Shown here: positions 43,562 to 53,242 of the stretch, in pieces
Position numbering within the stretch: position 1 is the first letter of the stretch
How the letters are laid out: the number at the start of each line of letters is the position of its first letter
Source of the DNA: JAFDVL01 sp031409955
Lineage (GTDB): Bacteria; Acidobacteriota; Blastocatellia; RBC074
Assembly (NCBI GenBank): GCA_031409955.1
Contig: JANNYF010000012.1
Coordinates: forward strand, 27,160-91,159
Length of the DNA: 64,000 bases
Direction: 5' to 3'
The notes under the pieces: generated by a model
The model's input: only the letters and a program-made list of their open reading frames with translations
Told to the model about the DNA's origin: nothing
Database searches by the model: none
Made by a program: the position numbers and the translations under genes

Positions 43562-44975
43562 TCCTCGTCCTCCCCATTCTCAACGAAGTCAAAGCCCTCG
43601 CCTTCCGGTTCCACCATTTGATTGAGATTATGCCGCGCGATCAGGCGCTGCACAGTGCGCCGATTCAAGCCCAGCAACGTCGCCGCGTGCTGGCGATTGC
43701 CTGCGGTGTGCGTCAACGCGGCTACCAAATACCGTCGTTGTAATTCTTCCATCGTGGGCCAATCCGCAGCCAGTTGCCGCAATGCCTCCGCCGGGGCTGC
43801 TGTCTGAACCGGACTGATATGAGACGGCAAGCACAGCGGCGTAATCATCCCATCTGTAGTCAGCGCCGCCGCTCGTGTCAGCGCGTTTTCCAATTCCCGC
43901 ACGTTGCCGGGGAATGACCATTGACACAGCAAATCCAGTGCATCGCGGGAAATATGCAAAGGTTTGGTTTCGCGGCTCAGGCGGTGCAGAAAAAATTGCA
44001 CCAGCAGTTCGACATCGCCCGTGCGTTCGCGTAGCGGTGGCAGGTGGATCGTCAAAACGCTTAGGCGGTAATACAGATCAGCACGGAACGATTTCTGTTC
44101 CGCCAACTCGCGCATATCCTGATTGCTTGCGCCGATCACGCGCACATTTACGCGGCGTGTCTGCGTCGCGCCGACGCGTCGCACTTCGCCCGATTGCAGC
44201 ACGCGTAACAAACTCGCCTGAAAAGACGAACTGGTCGAGGCGAGTTCATCCAGAAACAATGTCCCACCGTCTGCCGCTTCAAATAGGCCGATGCGATCCG
44301 TGTTCGCGCCTGTGAACGCGCCGCGCATGTGGCCGAATAATTCTGCTTCCAACAGCGTGTCGGTTAAGCCTGAACAATTGACGGCGATGAAAGGCTTTTG
44401 TTTACGTGGGCTGAAATCGTGGATGGCGCGGGCGGTGACTTCTTTGCCCGTGCCGGATTCGCCGGTAATTAAACGGTCGCATCCGTGCGCGCGGCCTGTG
44501 CTACTAATTTGTAGACCTGCACCATTGCCGCGCTACGCCCCACAAAACCACTGCGCGCGGAATCGGGCTGTGCATCTGGCGACGGTTGTGCATCCACTTC
44601 TTGCTGCGCATTTATGTAGCGGTGCAATAATGTGGTCAAGGCTTCGACTTCAAAGGGTTTGGCAATGAAATCGGTGGCACCTTCGCCCACCGATTGGACG
44701 GCCAAATCTACGGAGCCTTGCGCGGTCATCAAAATAACGGGGATGTCGCTGGAGAGTTGGCGCAGTTCTTGCAACAACGTTAGCCCATCGCCATCCGGCA
44801 TATAGACATCCGTGATGATGCCATCGAACTTGATCGTTTGTGCGATTGCTAAGGCTTCGCGTCCGCTCCGTGCGCAAGTGATCTGAAACCCGCTCAGGGT
44901 GAGGCTGGTTTCCAGCATCAGCCGAATGAGCCGATCATCGTCTACGACCAGAATGTGCAGTTGTTTCTTGGACAT
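43558..44975 (-). pseudogene. Sigma-54-dependent response regulator (NtrC family), one-base frameshift
   Basis: The N-terminal frame (44975-44469) encodes a receiver domain with acidic pair Asp12/Asp13, phospho-acceptor Asp56 (IITDVYMPDGDG), Thr in LMTAQG and Lys in FIAKPF. It then stops after ARTDATV. The next frame supplies LITGESGTGKE (Walker A), GAFTGA (sigma-54 contact) and a Fis-type helix-turn-helix (AATLLGLNRRTVQRLIA), ending at 43558. Adding one T to the TTT at 44471-44473 (coding strand) restores a continuous protein of about 470 residues. As read, only a lone receiver is made and the AAA+/DNA-binding part lacks a start. An assembly error is possible. The start at 44975 is preferred over 44996 because a TATAAT box overlaps the latter. 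FecR starts within its stop codon. Confidence 0.85.
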
Positions 44976-44994
44976 GGTTATGAGTATCTGATTC

Positions 44995-45023
44995 ATTATA
45001 GCGGGCGAAGATGAACGCTGAAT
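44995..45023 (-). promoter_or_regulatory. Candidate promoter of the sigma-54 response regulator gene
   Basis: On the minus strand TATAAT lies at 45000-44995, with a weak -35 candidate TTCAGC at 45022-45017 (16-bp spacer). The -10 box overlaps the upstream ATG at 44996, so transcription would start inside that codon region and favour translation from 44975. Confidence 0.4.
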
Positions 45024-45111
45024 TAACCCGATTCACCGCAACTTTTGAGATCAAGAGCGGAGCGGCATTCTCGGTCAATCGAGAGCTTCCATCTCACACA
45101 ACCCCTCACGT

Positions 45112-47594
45112 TCACCCAGCATTTTGTTGCTCGTTGTTGAGTGGGAGCCGGAGCGTAAACGTTGATCCGACCCCGGTCACACTTTCGATAATGACGCGCC
45201 CGCCGTGTAATTCGGCGACTTCGCGCACCAATGCCAAACCCCGTCCTGTCCCCGGCGTATCAGCATCTTCAATGCGTGGGACGCGGAAGAATTTTTCAAA
45301 GACCCGCGTGCGATAATTCGGCGGAATGCCGTAGCCCTGATCTCTGACCGAAAGCAAAATCGTCTCGCCTTCGATTTTCGCCGTGACGGAAATTTCAGTT
45401 TTTTCCGGGCTATACTTGATGGCATTCGAGGCCAGATTCGTCACGGCGCGTGCGAGCAAATCTGCGTCTGCCAGCAGCGGCGGAAGATTCGGTGCAAAGT
45501 CGCGTGTCATCGTGATGCGTTTGTGCTGTGCGATAGGGTCAAGCAACAAAAGCGTTTTTTCGATCAGGGTTTCCAATCGCACGTAGTCCATTTTGAGCGC
45601 GCGTGCACCCGATTCCAGCCGCATCAAATCCAGATACTCATCAATCATGCGGCGCAATCGTTGCGTGGCTTCCTGAATCGCTTCGTGCATTTCGCGGCGT
45701 TTTTCTGGCGCGGGATCGAACTTCATTAGCACTTCGCTCATGCCTTGAATCGCGGTCAGCGGCGTTTTCATTTCGTGCGTCACCAACAGCATTACATCGG
45801 TTTGCATTTGCTGTAACTCACGCTGTTTCGTGATGTCTGACAGCGAGACAACAATGCCTGTTGGGGCTTCGTCCGGCTGGCGAATCGCGGCCATTCGTAA
45901 GAGGAAATGACGCGGTTGCGGCGTTGCAATCGTGAATTCACGCTCAATGCTCGCCCGCTCTTCAAACAAGCGCCAAAGCGTCCCTTTTTGAAGCTGCATC
46001 ACTTGTAATTCATCCGGTTGTAGTTGCCCTGTTTCCGCGACCGTCAAGCGCGCGAATAAATTGCTCCCTGCTAAATAGTGCTCCGACGTATTGAAAATGT
46101 TAGCGGCGCGCGGATTCGCGTAGACGATGATTCCGTTCGCATCCGTCATCAGCAAGCCGTCTTCTACCGATTGGAGCGCCTGATCTACAAATTGTGTGCG
46201 CGCCATCAATCGCGTTTGCAACTCAGCCAAGGCGCGGGATTTGTCTTCGAGACGGCGCGGCAATTGTAACCGCGTCGAGGAATCAGTTTTGAGTTTGAAA
46301 GGGGAAAGTCGTGCGCTTTGTTGAATCAGCTCGCCGATGCGTTGATCCAACTGCGTGCTGGCGGACAATGTGCGGTGGAGTAACGTCAAAGGCGTCGCAA
46401 TGACCAATGAAATCAGGGCTGGAACCAGTGGCAGCACAATCAACCAGCGCGTGAAAACAAAATAGGATGCCAATAAAATCAGCGCGGCGAGGAAGATCAC
46501 CACGCCAAGTTGTTTGAGGATTTCCCAACGCCCCTGCGCCAGTCGTAACCCGCCGACCACCGCCGCCGCAATTAGCGCCGCAAACAGCGCGGCAAACCCA
46601 TCGGAGGAAGGCTGATAAAATCGTTGTTGCAAAATCGTCGTGACTGCATTCGCTAACACTTCAACGCCGGGCATCAGCGTTCCATGCTGATTGCCGTCAT
46701 CTGTCGCAAAGCGCACAAAAGGTGAAGCAACGCGATCTCCCATTGCCGCCGCTGTTGCGCCAATCAATACATACTTGCCCTGCAATTTTTCCGGCGTAAC
46801 GTTTCCGTCAATGACATCTGCGATGCTGTAGGTATGTGCGGCGAAAGTACCAGCCGGGCCGCGATAATCAATCGTCATGCGGGCGGCGCGGATGCGTTCG
46901 GTCATTTGTTCAGATGAAGCAATAGCAAGGGTCGGCGCTTCAAACGTGACCGGAATTGTGCGGGAGCCAATGTTGACAGACTCCGGCAGTTCGCGGACTT
47001 CATTGCGCGGCGTGCCTTGACCAACGCGCACCATCTCAACCGCCAGCGCCCAAAACGATTGCCCTTCGTCATCCGTTGCGCGCAAGCCCAACCCGCGCGC
47101 GACGCCATCGTAATCGGTCAAGACATTGCCGTGTCCCACTCCGGCGGCAGCTTGCTCGATAGCAAGTAAGGGACGCGCCCATTCCGCACCTTGCCCTGCT
47201 GTCTCGACCAACTGCGCCGTCACCACCACCTTGCCTGCGCGTTTGATGGCAGCAGCTAACGCGGCATCATCGGCTTCGTTGGTGGGATCACTGTAGAGGA
47301 CACTTAGTGTGACGGCTTTTGGTTGCGTGGCGGCAATGCGATCCAATGCCTGCGCCATGATCTGACGCGACCAGGGGAAGCGTCCGAAGCGTTTGATGCT
47401 GGGTTCATCAATCGCCACCAGCACAACTTCATCCGGGGCTGACAATTGGCCCCGCGCCCGCACCAGACTATCCTGTGCCAATAAATTCAGGCCGGGCAAC
47501 CGCCACGACCCAGCATTGCCAGGATCGTGGCCAGCACGATGATGACAAGTCCCCAAAATCTGGGCTGGCGAAGATGTAACGGAGAATTACTCAT
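45112..47594 (-). CDS. CHASE2-PAS sensor histidine kinase, frameshifted near its N terminus
   Basis: The natural start is the ATG at 47594, giving MSNSPLHLRQPRFWGLVIIV and a first transmembrane helix. That frame stops near 47490, and the rest continues in another frame from about WRLPGLNLLAQDSLVRARG. One missing base near 47505-47515 explains this. Domains: CHASE2 extracytoplasmic sensor (VLVAIDEPSIKRFGRFPWSR through GKYVLIGATAAAMGD), three transmembrane helices after residue about 300, a PAS domain (ALQSVEDGLLMTDANGIIVY), then a kinase core with H box VTHEMKTPLTAIQG, N box NLASNAIKYSPE, G1 VRDQGYGIP and G2 GTGRGLALV. It should phosphorylate the sigma-54 regulator encoded next. Without the first helix, membrane insertion of the sensor domain would fail. 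Confidence 0.85.
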
Positions 47595-47657
47595 TTACAA
47601 ATCAATTTTGTCAGGGCAAAACGGCAATTGTATCCAAGTGTCATCGAATAACAATCA

Positions 47658-47733
47658 CGGGTGAGGCACTTCCCCTGATGGTGCCTCGCCCTTTTCGTAG
47701 AAGCCGATTGCGGGGGAGCCACAATCGCTTCTA
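47658..47733. terminator. Two adjacent hairpins between the DUF5666 and kinase genes
   Basis: GGGTGAGGCAC (47659-47669) pairs with GTGCCTCGCCC (47681-47691) with one G-T pair and is followed by TTTT on the plus strand. Next to it, GTAGAAGCCGATTG (47697-47710) pairs with CAATCGCTTCTAC (47720-47732), one base bulged. They sit just downstream of the minus-strand DUF5666 gene and probably end its transcript, although no T run follows on that strand. Confidence 0.5.
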
Positions 47734-47740
47734 CAAACTG

Positions 47741-49795
47741 TTACTGCAACGAGATCGTGATCGTGTTCCCTTGTTTGATAGTTCCTTCACCGTCACGCAA
47801 TTTGACTTTGACTTCGGCAGCAGGATTTGCCAGCGCCGCATCCGGGATGAGGACATTGATTTGATCGAGTCCGGCAAACCCCGGAGCCACGCCGGCATAA
47901 TGCACTTCGGCTTTGACGCCGCCAATCGTGATTTCCACGCGCTCGGCGACACCATTGGCAGCATTGCCGTCTTCGTCTTTCGCGCCGCGCAAGCCCGTGC
48001 CGAACAACACCAGAAATAGTTTGTCGCCATTGCGCCGTTCAATCGTTGCGGGTACGAGTTTGTTTTGCGTGGTATCCAGGCGTGCGACCGATTCACTGCT
48101 TTGCTCACCGTTGGCTTTGACGCGGGTCACATAGCCTGCCGGAGCGCCTTGCCCATCAGAATTGGCGGCAAAGAAGGCCAGCTTGGATTCCGTCACCAGA
48201 ATCGTGCCTTGCGAGACGACTACGCCCCCGCGCATGATCGCCACATTCGCCAAGCCGAGCGGTGTGCTGGCAGGGATTTGATAGTTGATCTGATGGGGCG
48301 AGACGAAGAACAAACGTGCCTGTTTGCCATCCACCAGCACTGTCACATCGCTGAGCGTTTGCGGCAAAGGTAATGTACTTGCTGCCGCGACGCCTGCCGC
48401 TAGGTTAGAGCCAAACGCCGACACGATGGATTCCGGCGCACTTTCTTCTGCATAGTCTGCTGCCTCGACCGTCGCGACCGGGTTATAGCTCATAAACGCA
48501 CCGCCACCTGCGCCCTGTTTGACTTCAATTTCTCTGGCATTCAGCGAGCCATCTGCTTGTGCCAGTCCTTCGGCTTCGACATACGCGCCGACTGCGACTG
48601 TGCCATATTTGCGTTTGATGCGCGTGTAGAGTGTGACATTGACCTTGCGTCCGGCTACCGTCCATTGCCCAATAAAATTGGGGTCATTGGGCAAGCTGTC
48701 AATTTTTCCGTAGACCTTGTTGTTGCTGCCGGGGTTGCCGGAACTCGTGCCACTCTTGATTTCGATTTTGGTGGCATTGATGGAATTGTCGGCTTGCACC
48801 GGCCCTTTGACTTCCACCAAAGAACCTACGATCAGACCACGCTCAGGATGCTCGATGTAAGTTCCAGTTGTGACATTGACTTTGCGTCCGCTCACCGTCC
48901 ATTGCCCAATGTTGCCAGCCGTTCCGGGTAAGCTTTCAACTGTGCCATAAAATTCGTTGTAGCTCCCTCTGCTGTCCGAAGAACTGCCACCGCCTGATGA
49001 GCCTGCGGCGTTTTTGGTTTCGATTTTGGTCGCATCAATTGAGCCATCGGCGCGCAACGTCCCGTAAATTTCGACGTAGACGCCCACGGCCACCGCAGCA
49101 TATTGCTGCACAATTACGGTAGCGGCTGACACATTCACCTGACGACCACCAATGCTCCACACCCCAATGCGTCCGGCAGTGCTGGGTAAAGTCTCGATAT
49201 AGCCTTTGAAGAGATCATTGCTGCTGCTGCCGCCACTGCTGCCTCCTTGTTTGGTTTCGACCTTGAAGGCGTCAATGGAACCGTCCGTACGGACATTGCC
49301 TTCCACCTCGACGTAAGCCCCCACTGCGAGTGATCCGTGTTCTAACTTGATGTAAGTCGTCGGCGAGACATGCACGATGCGCCGGTTGACCGTCCAATCG
49401 CCGATGCGATTCGCCGTGTTGGGCAGCGTCTCGACATTGCCGTAGAGTTTGAAATACGTGCCGCCGCCGGTGCCGGATTTGGTTTCGATTTCTTTGGCAT
49501 TGACAGAACCATCTGCTTGTAGCCAGCCTTCAATTTCTACGGTTGCACCGAGCGCGATCAGCCCTTTTTCCTGTTTGACTTTGGTGCTGGCGAGCACATG
49601 CACCGTGCGTCCATTCACGACCCAATCGCCGCTCCAGCCGGATGCGCCCGGTAGGCTCTGAATCGTGCCGTACAGTTTGTAATCACCATCATCATCGGCG
49701 CGTGCTGCCTGAAAGGGGATGAGGCAAACCATCATCGCCAGCCCCAGTAAGATCATTTTCGTCCATTGTTTCCGGCCATTTGTTACAGGTTGCAT
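47741..49795 (-). CDS. Secreted protein with five DUF5666 repeats and a Solibacter-type C-terminal domain
   Basis: 684 residues; GAGGAG lies 8 bp before the start. The signal peptide is residues 13-33. Five repeats of about 70 residues follow, each built as YG-ETLP...IGxWTVxGRxVxV...VGAYVEVEG...ADGSIxAxxIE and separated by Gly/Ser linkers (for example SGGSSS). This is the DUF5666 pattern. Residues about 455-684 match the Solibacter C-terminal domain (TIGR03437): AFGSNLAAG, LPQTLSDVTVLVDG, ARLFFVSPHQINYQIP and GLDQINVLIP. That domain is typical of Acidobacteria and of unknown function. The protein is probably periplasmic or surface-exposed. Its 5' leader contains three hairpins. Confidence 0.82.
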   Translation of the reverse strand: MQPVTNGRKQWTKMILLGLAMMVCLIPFQAARADDDGDYKLYGTIQSLPGASGWSGDWVVNGRTVHVLASTKVKQEKGLIALGATVEIEGWLQADGSVNAKEIETKSGTGGGTYFKLYGNVETLPNTANRIGDWTVNRRIVHVSPTTYIKLEHGSLAVGAYVEVEGNVRTDGSIDAFKVETKQGGSSGGSSSNDLFKGYIETLPSTAGRIGVWSIGGRQVNVSAATVIVQQYAAVAVGVYVEIYGTLRADGSIDATKIETKNAAGSSGGGSSSDSRGSYNEFYGTVESLPGTAGNIGQWTVSGRKVNVTTGTYIEHPERGLIVGSLVEVKGPVQADNSINATKIEIKSGTSSGNPGSNNKVYGKIDSLPNDPNFIGQWTVAGRKVNVTLYTRIKRKYGTVAVGAYVEAEGLAQADGSLNAREIEVKQGAGGGAFMSYNPVATVEAADYAEESAPESIVSAFGSNLAAGVAAASTLPLPQTLSDVTVLVDGKQARLFFVSPHQINYQIPASTPLGLANVAIMRGGVVVSQGTILVTESKLAFFAANSDGQGAPAGYVTRVKANGEQSSESVARLDTTQNKLVPATIERRNGDKLFLVLFGTGLRGAKDEDGNAANGVAERVEITIGGVKAEVHYAGVAPGFAGLDQINVLIPDAALANPAAEVKVKLRDGEGTIKQGNTITISLQ

Positions 49796-50178
49796 ATCAT
49801 TAACTCCTCGTTTATGAAAAATAATTTCAGGGGATTGAGAGGAAGCCTGTCGGTCTCGGCAGTCTCCTCTCGCAGTGCCGCTGCATCTGTGAACGGCACT
49901 ACTCTCTTGGGCAAACCTGATGCCAGAGGTGATGATTCGCTAAGCTCTTGATTTATAAGGTGGTGCCGTGACCAAAGGAGTGACAGGCCAGTGAGAACTG
50001 CGACTCTGTGCCGCGTCTTGGCGGAGAGTGGTGCGGCAATTTGCCGCCGTTCCTTCTACTGGCGATTCAAGGCAAATTTTACGAAAAATTGAGATGGGGT
50101 TCCTGTCAATCTAACCTGCCGAATGGTATAGTCTGCCTCTCTCAAACGACTAACAACCAACCAGCAGGAGCAACCCAA
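49796..50178. other. Intergenic region with a structured leader of three hairpins
   Basis: Within the gap before the DUF5666 gene are three successive stems: GAGAGGA/TCCTCTC (49837-49843, 49865-49871), AGTGCCG/CGGCACT (49874-49880, 49894-49900) and CTCTTGG/CCAGAG with one bulge (49904-49910, 49923-49928). They would form in a transcript of either strand; in the minus direction they lie in the DUF5666 leader. No known riboswitch consensus is met. The other half of the gap (49930-50126) shows nothing distinctive. Confidence 0.4.
50124..50132 (+). promoter_or_regulatory. Extended -10 promoter candidate for the YncE/phosphoesterase gene
   Basis: TGGTATAGT at 50124-50132 fits the extended -10 form TG-N-TATAAT with one mismatch. 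A -35 is weak (TGTCAA, 50104-50109). It lies 47 bp before the start codon. Confidence 0.35.
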
Positions 50179-52785
50179 ATGCGGCACGTCAATCAACTCA
50201 TCGCAGTTCTTCTCGTCTTCTCGTTAACCCTTCCAATTACCGCCCAAAAGCCCGCGCGCGCCATCGAAACGCCCGGCCAAAAAGCGTCTGGGATGCTGTT
50301 GCCCAACGGCTGGACGCTGACGCCGGAAGGCAAACAAATCCCGATCAGCGATTTGCCGATGAATATGGAATTGAGCGCGGATGGGCGCTATTTGCTGGTC
50401 ACGACGAATGGTAACGGTGTGCAGGAAGTGGACGTCATTGATGTGCAGACGCAGCAACTGTTGCAGCAAATCGAAGTCAAAAAATCCTGGCTCGGTCTGG
50501 CGTTCGCACCCGATGGCAAACGCTTTTTTGTGTCGGGTGGAGATGACAACGAAGTGCTGATCTTCAACTTTGCGGCAGGCAAGGCAACGGCGGCGGGCAA
50601 GATCAATCTGGGCAGCAACGAATTTCACGCGATGGACAATCGCCAACGTGCCGCTGCTCGCAATGCAGGCAAGGGCGAATTCGCGTTTCCCGCTGGCATC
50701 GCCGCGACACCGGATGGCAAACGGTTGTTTGTCGCGGAAAACCTCTCGCACAAAGTTGCCGTCGTTGATCTGGCAACCAATCAAGTCCTTACGAAAATTG
50801 CGGTCGGCGAATACCCTTACGATGTCACGATTGCGCGCGATGGCAAGCGTGTCTATGTCAGCAATTGGGGCGCACGCAGTGTGGCGGTGATTGATCCGAA
50901 CACCAATCAAGTCCTCGGCAACATTGCCACGGGCGATCATCCGAATGATTTGGAATTGACGCGCAATGGCAAACTGCTCTACGTCGCCAACGCGAACAGC
51001 AATTCAGTTTCTGTGTTGGACACCGCACAGATGAAAGAGCTGGAAGCGATCAATACCGCGCTGCATCCGAAATCGCCCATCGGCAGCACGCCCAACGCCG
51101 TCGCGCTTTCGCCCGATGAAAAGACGCTCTACATCGCCAACGCCGACAACAACAACGTCACCATCGTAGATGTCAGTAAGCGCAGCGCGAGCAAGGTCAA
51201 AGGCTTCATTCCGACGGGTTGGTATCCGACTTCTGTGCGCGTCAGTAAAACGACCAAACAGATTTTTGTCGCCAATGGCAAAGGCACAGCATCGGCGGCG
51301 AATCCGAAAGGGCCGCAACCGTTACCCGGTCAGTCGCGCGCCGAAAACAAAGAGGTGCAATACATCGGTAGCTTGCTCAAAGGCACTGTTTCGCTGATTG
51401 ATCTGCCAGGCAATACGAAGCTCGCGCAACTGACCAAACAAACGTACGCAAATTCGCCGTACACCGACGAATTGCTCAAGCAAGCGCGTGCGCCCAAAGC
51501 CGGGACAGCGATTCCGACCAATGTTGGCGGGGCTTCGCCGCTCAAACACGTCATTTATATCATCAAGGAAAATCGCACCTACGATCAAGTTCTCGGCGAT
51601 ATGCCCGAAGGCAATGGTGATCCGAATCTGTGTTTGTTCCCCGAAGAAATCACGCCCAATCAACACGCGTTGGCGCGCGAATTCGTGTTGCTCGATAACT
51701 TTTATGTGGATGCCGAAGTCTCTGCGGACGGACACAATTGGTCAACCGCAGCTTATGCGACGGACTACGTTGAGAAAACCTGGCCGACGAATTATTCGGC
51801 GCGCGGTCGCACTTACGATTACGAAGGCAGCAAGAAGGTCTCGCGTCCGACCAAAGGTTACATCTGGGATTATTGCAAAGCGGCAGGCGTGAGTTATCGC
51901 AGCTACGGCGAATTCATCGGCGTGCGCGATGTCAAAATCGGTGGCGGCAGCGGCAATGAAGCGCCCACGGCGGCGGCGGTGCGCGCGCAGCGTGAAAATT
52001 ATACCAGTGAAGAAGCCCTGCTCGGTCATTTCAGCCCGAACTATCCGTCGTACAATTTGGGGATTACCGACAACACCCGCGTAGATCGCTGGCTGGAAGA
52101 GTTTCGGGCCTACGAACAGAACAACCAACTGCCGCAATTTCAAATCGTGCGCCTGGGCAACAACCACACCGAAGGCACTACGCCCGGCAAGAAAACCCCG
52201 CGCGCCCACGTCGCCGACAACGACCTCGCCGTCGGGCGTTTGGTTGAGGCCGTGAGTGCCAGTAAATACTGGGCGACGACCGCCATCTTCATCATCGAAG
52301 ACGATGCCCAGAACGGCCCCGATCACGTAGACGCGCACCGCTCGCCCGCCTTTGTCATCAGCCCATACACGAAACGCAAATTCGTAGATTCGACGATGTA
52401 TACCGGTTCCAGCATGTTGCGCACAATGGAGTTGGTTTTAGGTTTGCCGCCGATGAGTCAATACGATGCCGCCGCGATTCCCATGTTCAATTCGTTCACG
52501 AACACGGCTGATTTGACGGCCTACAAAAAGCGCGACGCGCGTGTTGACCTCAATGAAATCAATGCTCCGAACGCGCCCGGCGCACAGAAATCTGCGAGCT
52601 GGGATTTCAGCAAAGAAGACACGCTCCCCGACATTGAATTCAACGAAGTGATTTGGAAATCAGTGAAAGGCGCAAACTCTGCGATGCCCGCGCCCGTGCG
52701 CAGCGCGTTTGTGCGCGTGATTGATGATGATGACGAAGAAGAGGAAGAAGCACGACGCGAGAAAAAAGCGCGCCGCCGCAAGTAA
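50179..52785 (+). CDS. Secreted bifunctional YncE-type beta-propeller and phosphoesterase
   Basis: 868 residues from the ATG at 50179, with AGGAG 8 bp upstream and a signal peptide (MRHVNQLIAVLLVFSLTLPI); the frame open to 50008 has no such support. Residues 50-430 form a YVTN/YncE seven-bladed propeller (KRLFVAENLSHKVAVVDLAT, VYVSNWGARSVAVIDPNTNQ, LYVANANSNSVSVLD). Residues about 455-800 belong to the alkaline-phosphatase superfamily phosphoesterases (VIYIIKENRTYDQVLGDM, ADGHNWSTAAYATDYVEKTW, IFIIEDDAQNGPDHVDAHRS), whose metal ligands would include the Glu-Asn and Asp-His clusters. The C terminus is a highly charged tail (DDDDEEEEEARREKKARRRK). It may hydrolyse phospholipid or phosphate monoesters in the periplasm. 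Confidence 0.85.
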   Translation: MRHVNQLIAVLLVFSLTLPITAQKPARAIETPGQKASGMLLPNGWTLTPEGKQIPISDLPMNMELSADGRYLLVTTNGNGVQEVDVIDVQTQQLLQQIEVKKSWLGLAFAPDGKRFFVSGGDDNEVLIFNFAAGKATAAGKINLGSNEFHAMDNRQRAAARNAGKGEFAFPAGIAATPDGKRLFVAENLSHKVAVVDLATNQVLTKIAVGEYPYDVTIARDGKRVYVSNWGARSVAVIDPNTNQVLGNIATGDHPNDLELTRNGKLLYVANANSNSVSVLDTAQMKELEAINTALHPKSPIGSTPNAVALSPDEKTLYIANADNNNVTIVDVSKRSASKVKGFIPTGWYPTSVRVSKTTKQIFVANGKGTASAANPKGPQPLPGQSRAENKEVQYIGSLLKGTVSLIDLPGNTKLAQLTKQTYANSPYTDELLKQARAPKAGTAIPTNVGGASPLKHVIYIIKENRTYDQVLGDMPEGNGDPNLCLFPEEITPNQHALAREFVLLDNFYVDAEVSADGHNWSTAAYATDYVEKTWPTNYSARGRTYDYEGSKKVSRPTKGYIWDYCKAAGVSYRSYGEFIGVRDVKIGGGSGNEAPTAAAVRAQRENYTSEEALLGHFSPNYPSYNLGITDNTRVDRWLEEFRAYEQNNQLPQFQIVRLGNNHTEGTTPGKKTPRAHVADNDLAVGRLVEAVSASKYWATTAIFIIEDDAQNGPDHVDAHRSPAFVISPYTKRKFVDSTMYTGSSMLRTMELVLGLPPMSQYDAAAIPMFNSFTNTADLTAYKKRDARVDLNEINAPNAPGAQKSASWDFSKEDTLPDIEFNEVIWKSVKGANSAMPAPVRSAFVRVIDDDDEEEEEARREKKARRRK

Positions 52786-53242
52786 GGAACATGTAAAAAA
52801 TAACTTGTCACAACGGACAGGCGACTGGAGCAGGCGACTGGAGCGCAAGCGTCCCGCATGCCGAGCGCGCCCGAGCGTCGCTCGCCTACGTGCTGAGGGA
52901 ATCTCTTCAACTTCGGCAGATTCCCTCACCAAATGATCTGCTTCGCTATCGCTTGCAAATGGCAAGCGGGGACGCCCCGCGCTCCAGTCTGACAAGCCAT
53001 TTTCTTACCTCCCGATCCCACCGACAGCGACTGAACCTCGAATCCGTTTTTGGGACGACTGCTTCCCGAAAGCGGACACTGTTGATGGCTCACACCTGAG
53101 CGATCAACCCGCGCCAATTTGCCACGAGGCTCTATTGACACACCGTTGCGCGAAGCTCGCCAACCCCTACCCCATCCATTCATGACTGGCACGCTGTTTG
53201 ATTTACCTCACTAGAAACATCACAAGGAGTGTCATCAATTTT
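52786..53242. other. Intergenic region dominated by a large nested repeat
   Basis: Most of the first 200 bp is the nested inverted repeat at 52819-52989. From about 53000 to 53220 nothing recognisable is seen; the ribosome binding site AAGGAG (53224-53229) of the first ADOP gene closes the gap. Confidence 0.5.
52819..52989. repeat. Nested inverted-repeat element (GACTGGAGCGC family)
   Basis: AGGCGACTGGAGC is tandemly duplicated (52819-52831, 52832-52844). Outer arms GACTGGAGCGC-N4-GTCCC (52836-52855) and GGGAC-N5-GCGCTCCAGTC (52969-52989) are complementary apart from the spacer. An inner hairpin TGAGGGAATCT (52894-52904) and AGATTCCCTCA (52918-52928) is perfect. Total about 170 bp. No open frame of note. 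It resembles dispersed repeats seen in acidobacterial genomes. Confidence 0.65.

Noticed and set aside
44469..44475. Programmed ribosomal frameshift in the sigma-54 regulator
   Set aside because: There is no slippery heptamer with a downstream pseudoknot, and such regulators are not known to use frameshifting; a one-base deletion is simpler.
49906..49930. GGGCAAACC resembling part of a cyclic di-GMP riboswitch
   Set aside because: The rest of the consensus (GACGCAAAGCC and the following stem) is missing, and the stems here pair differently.
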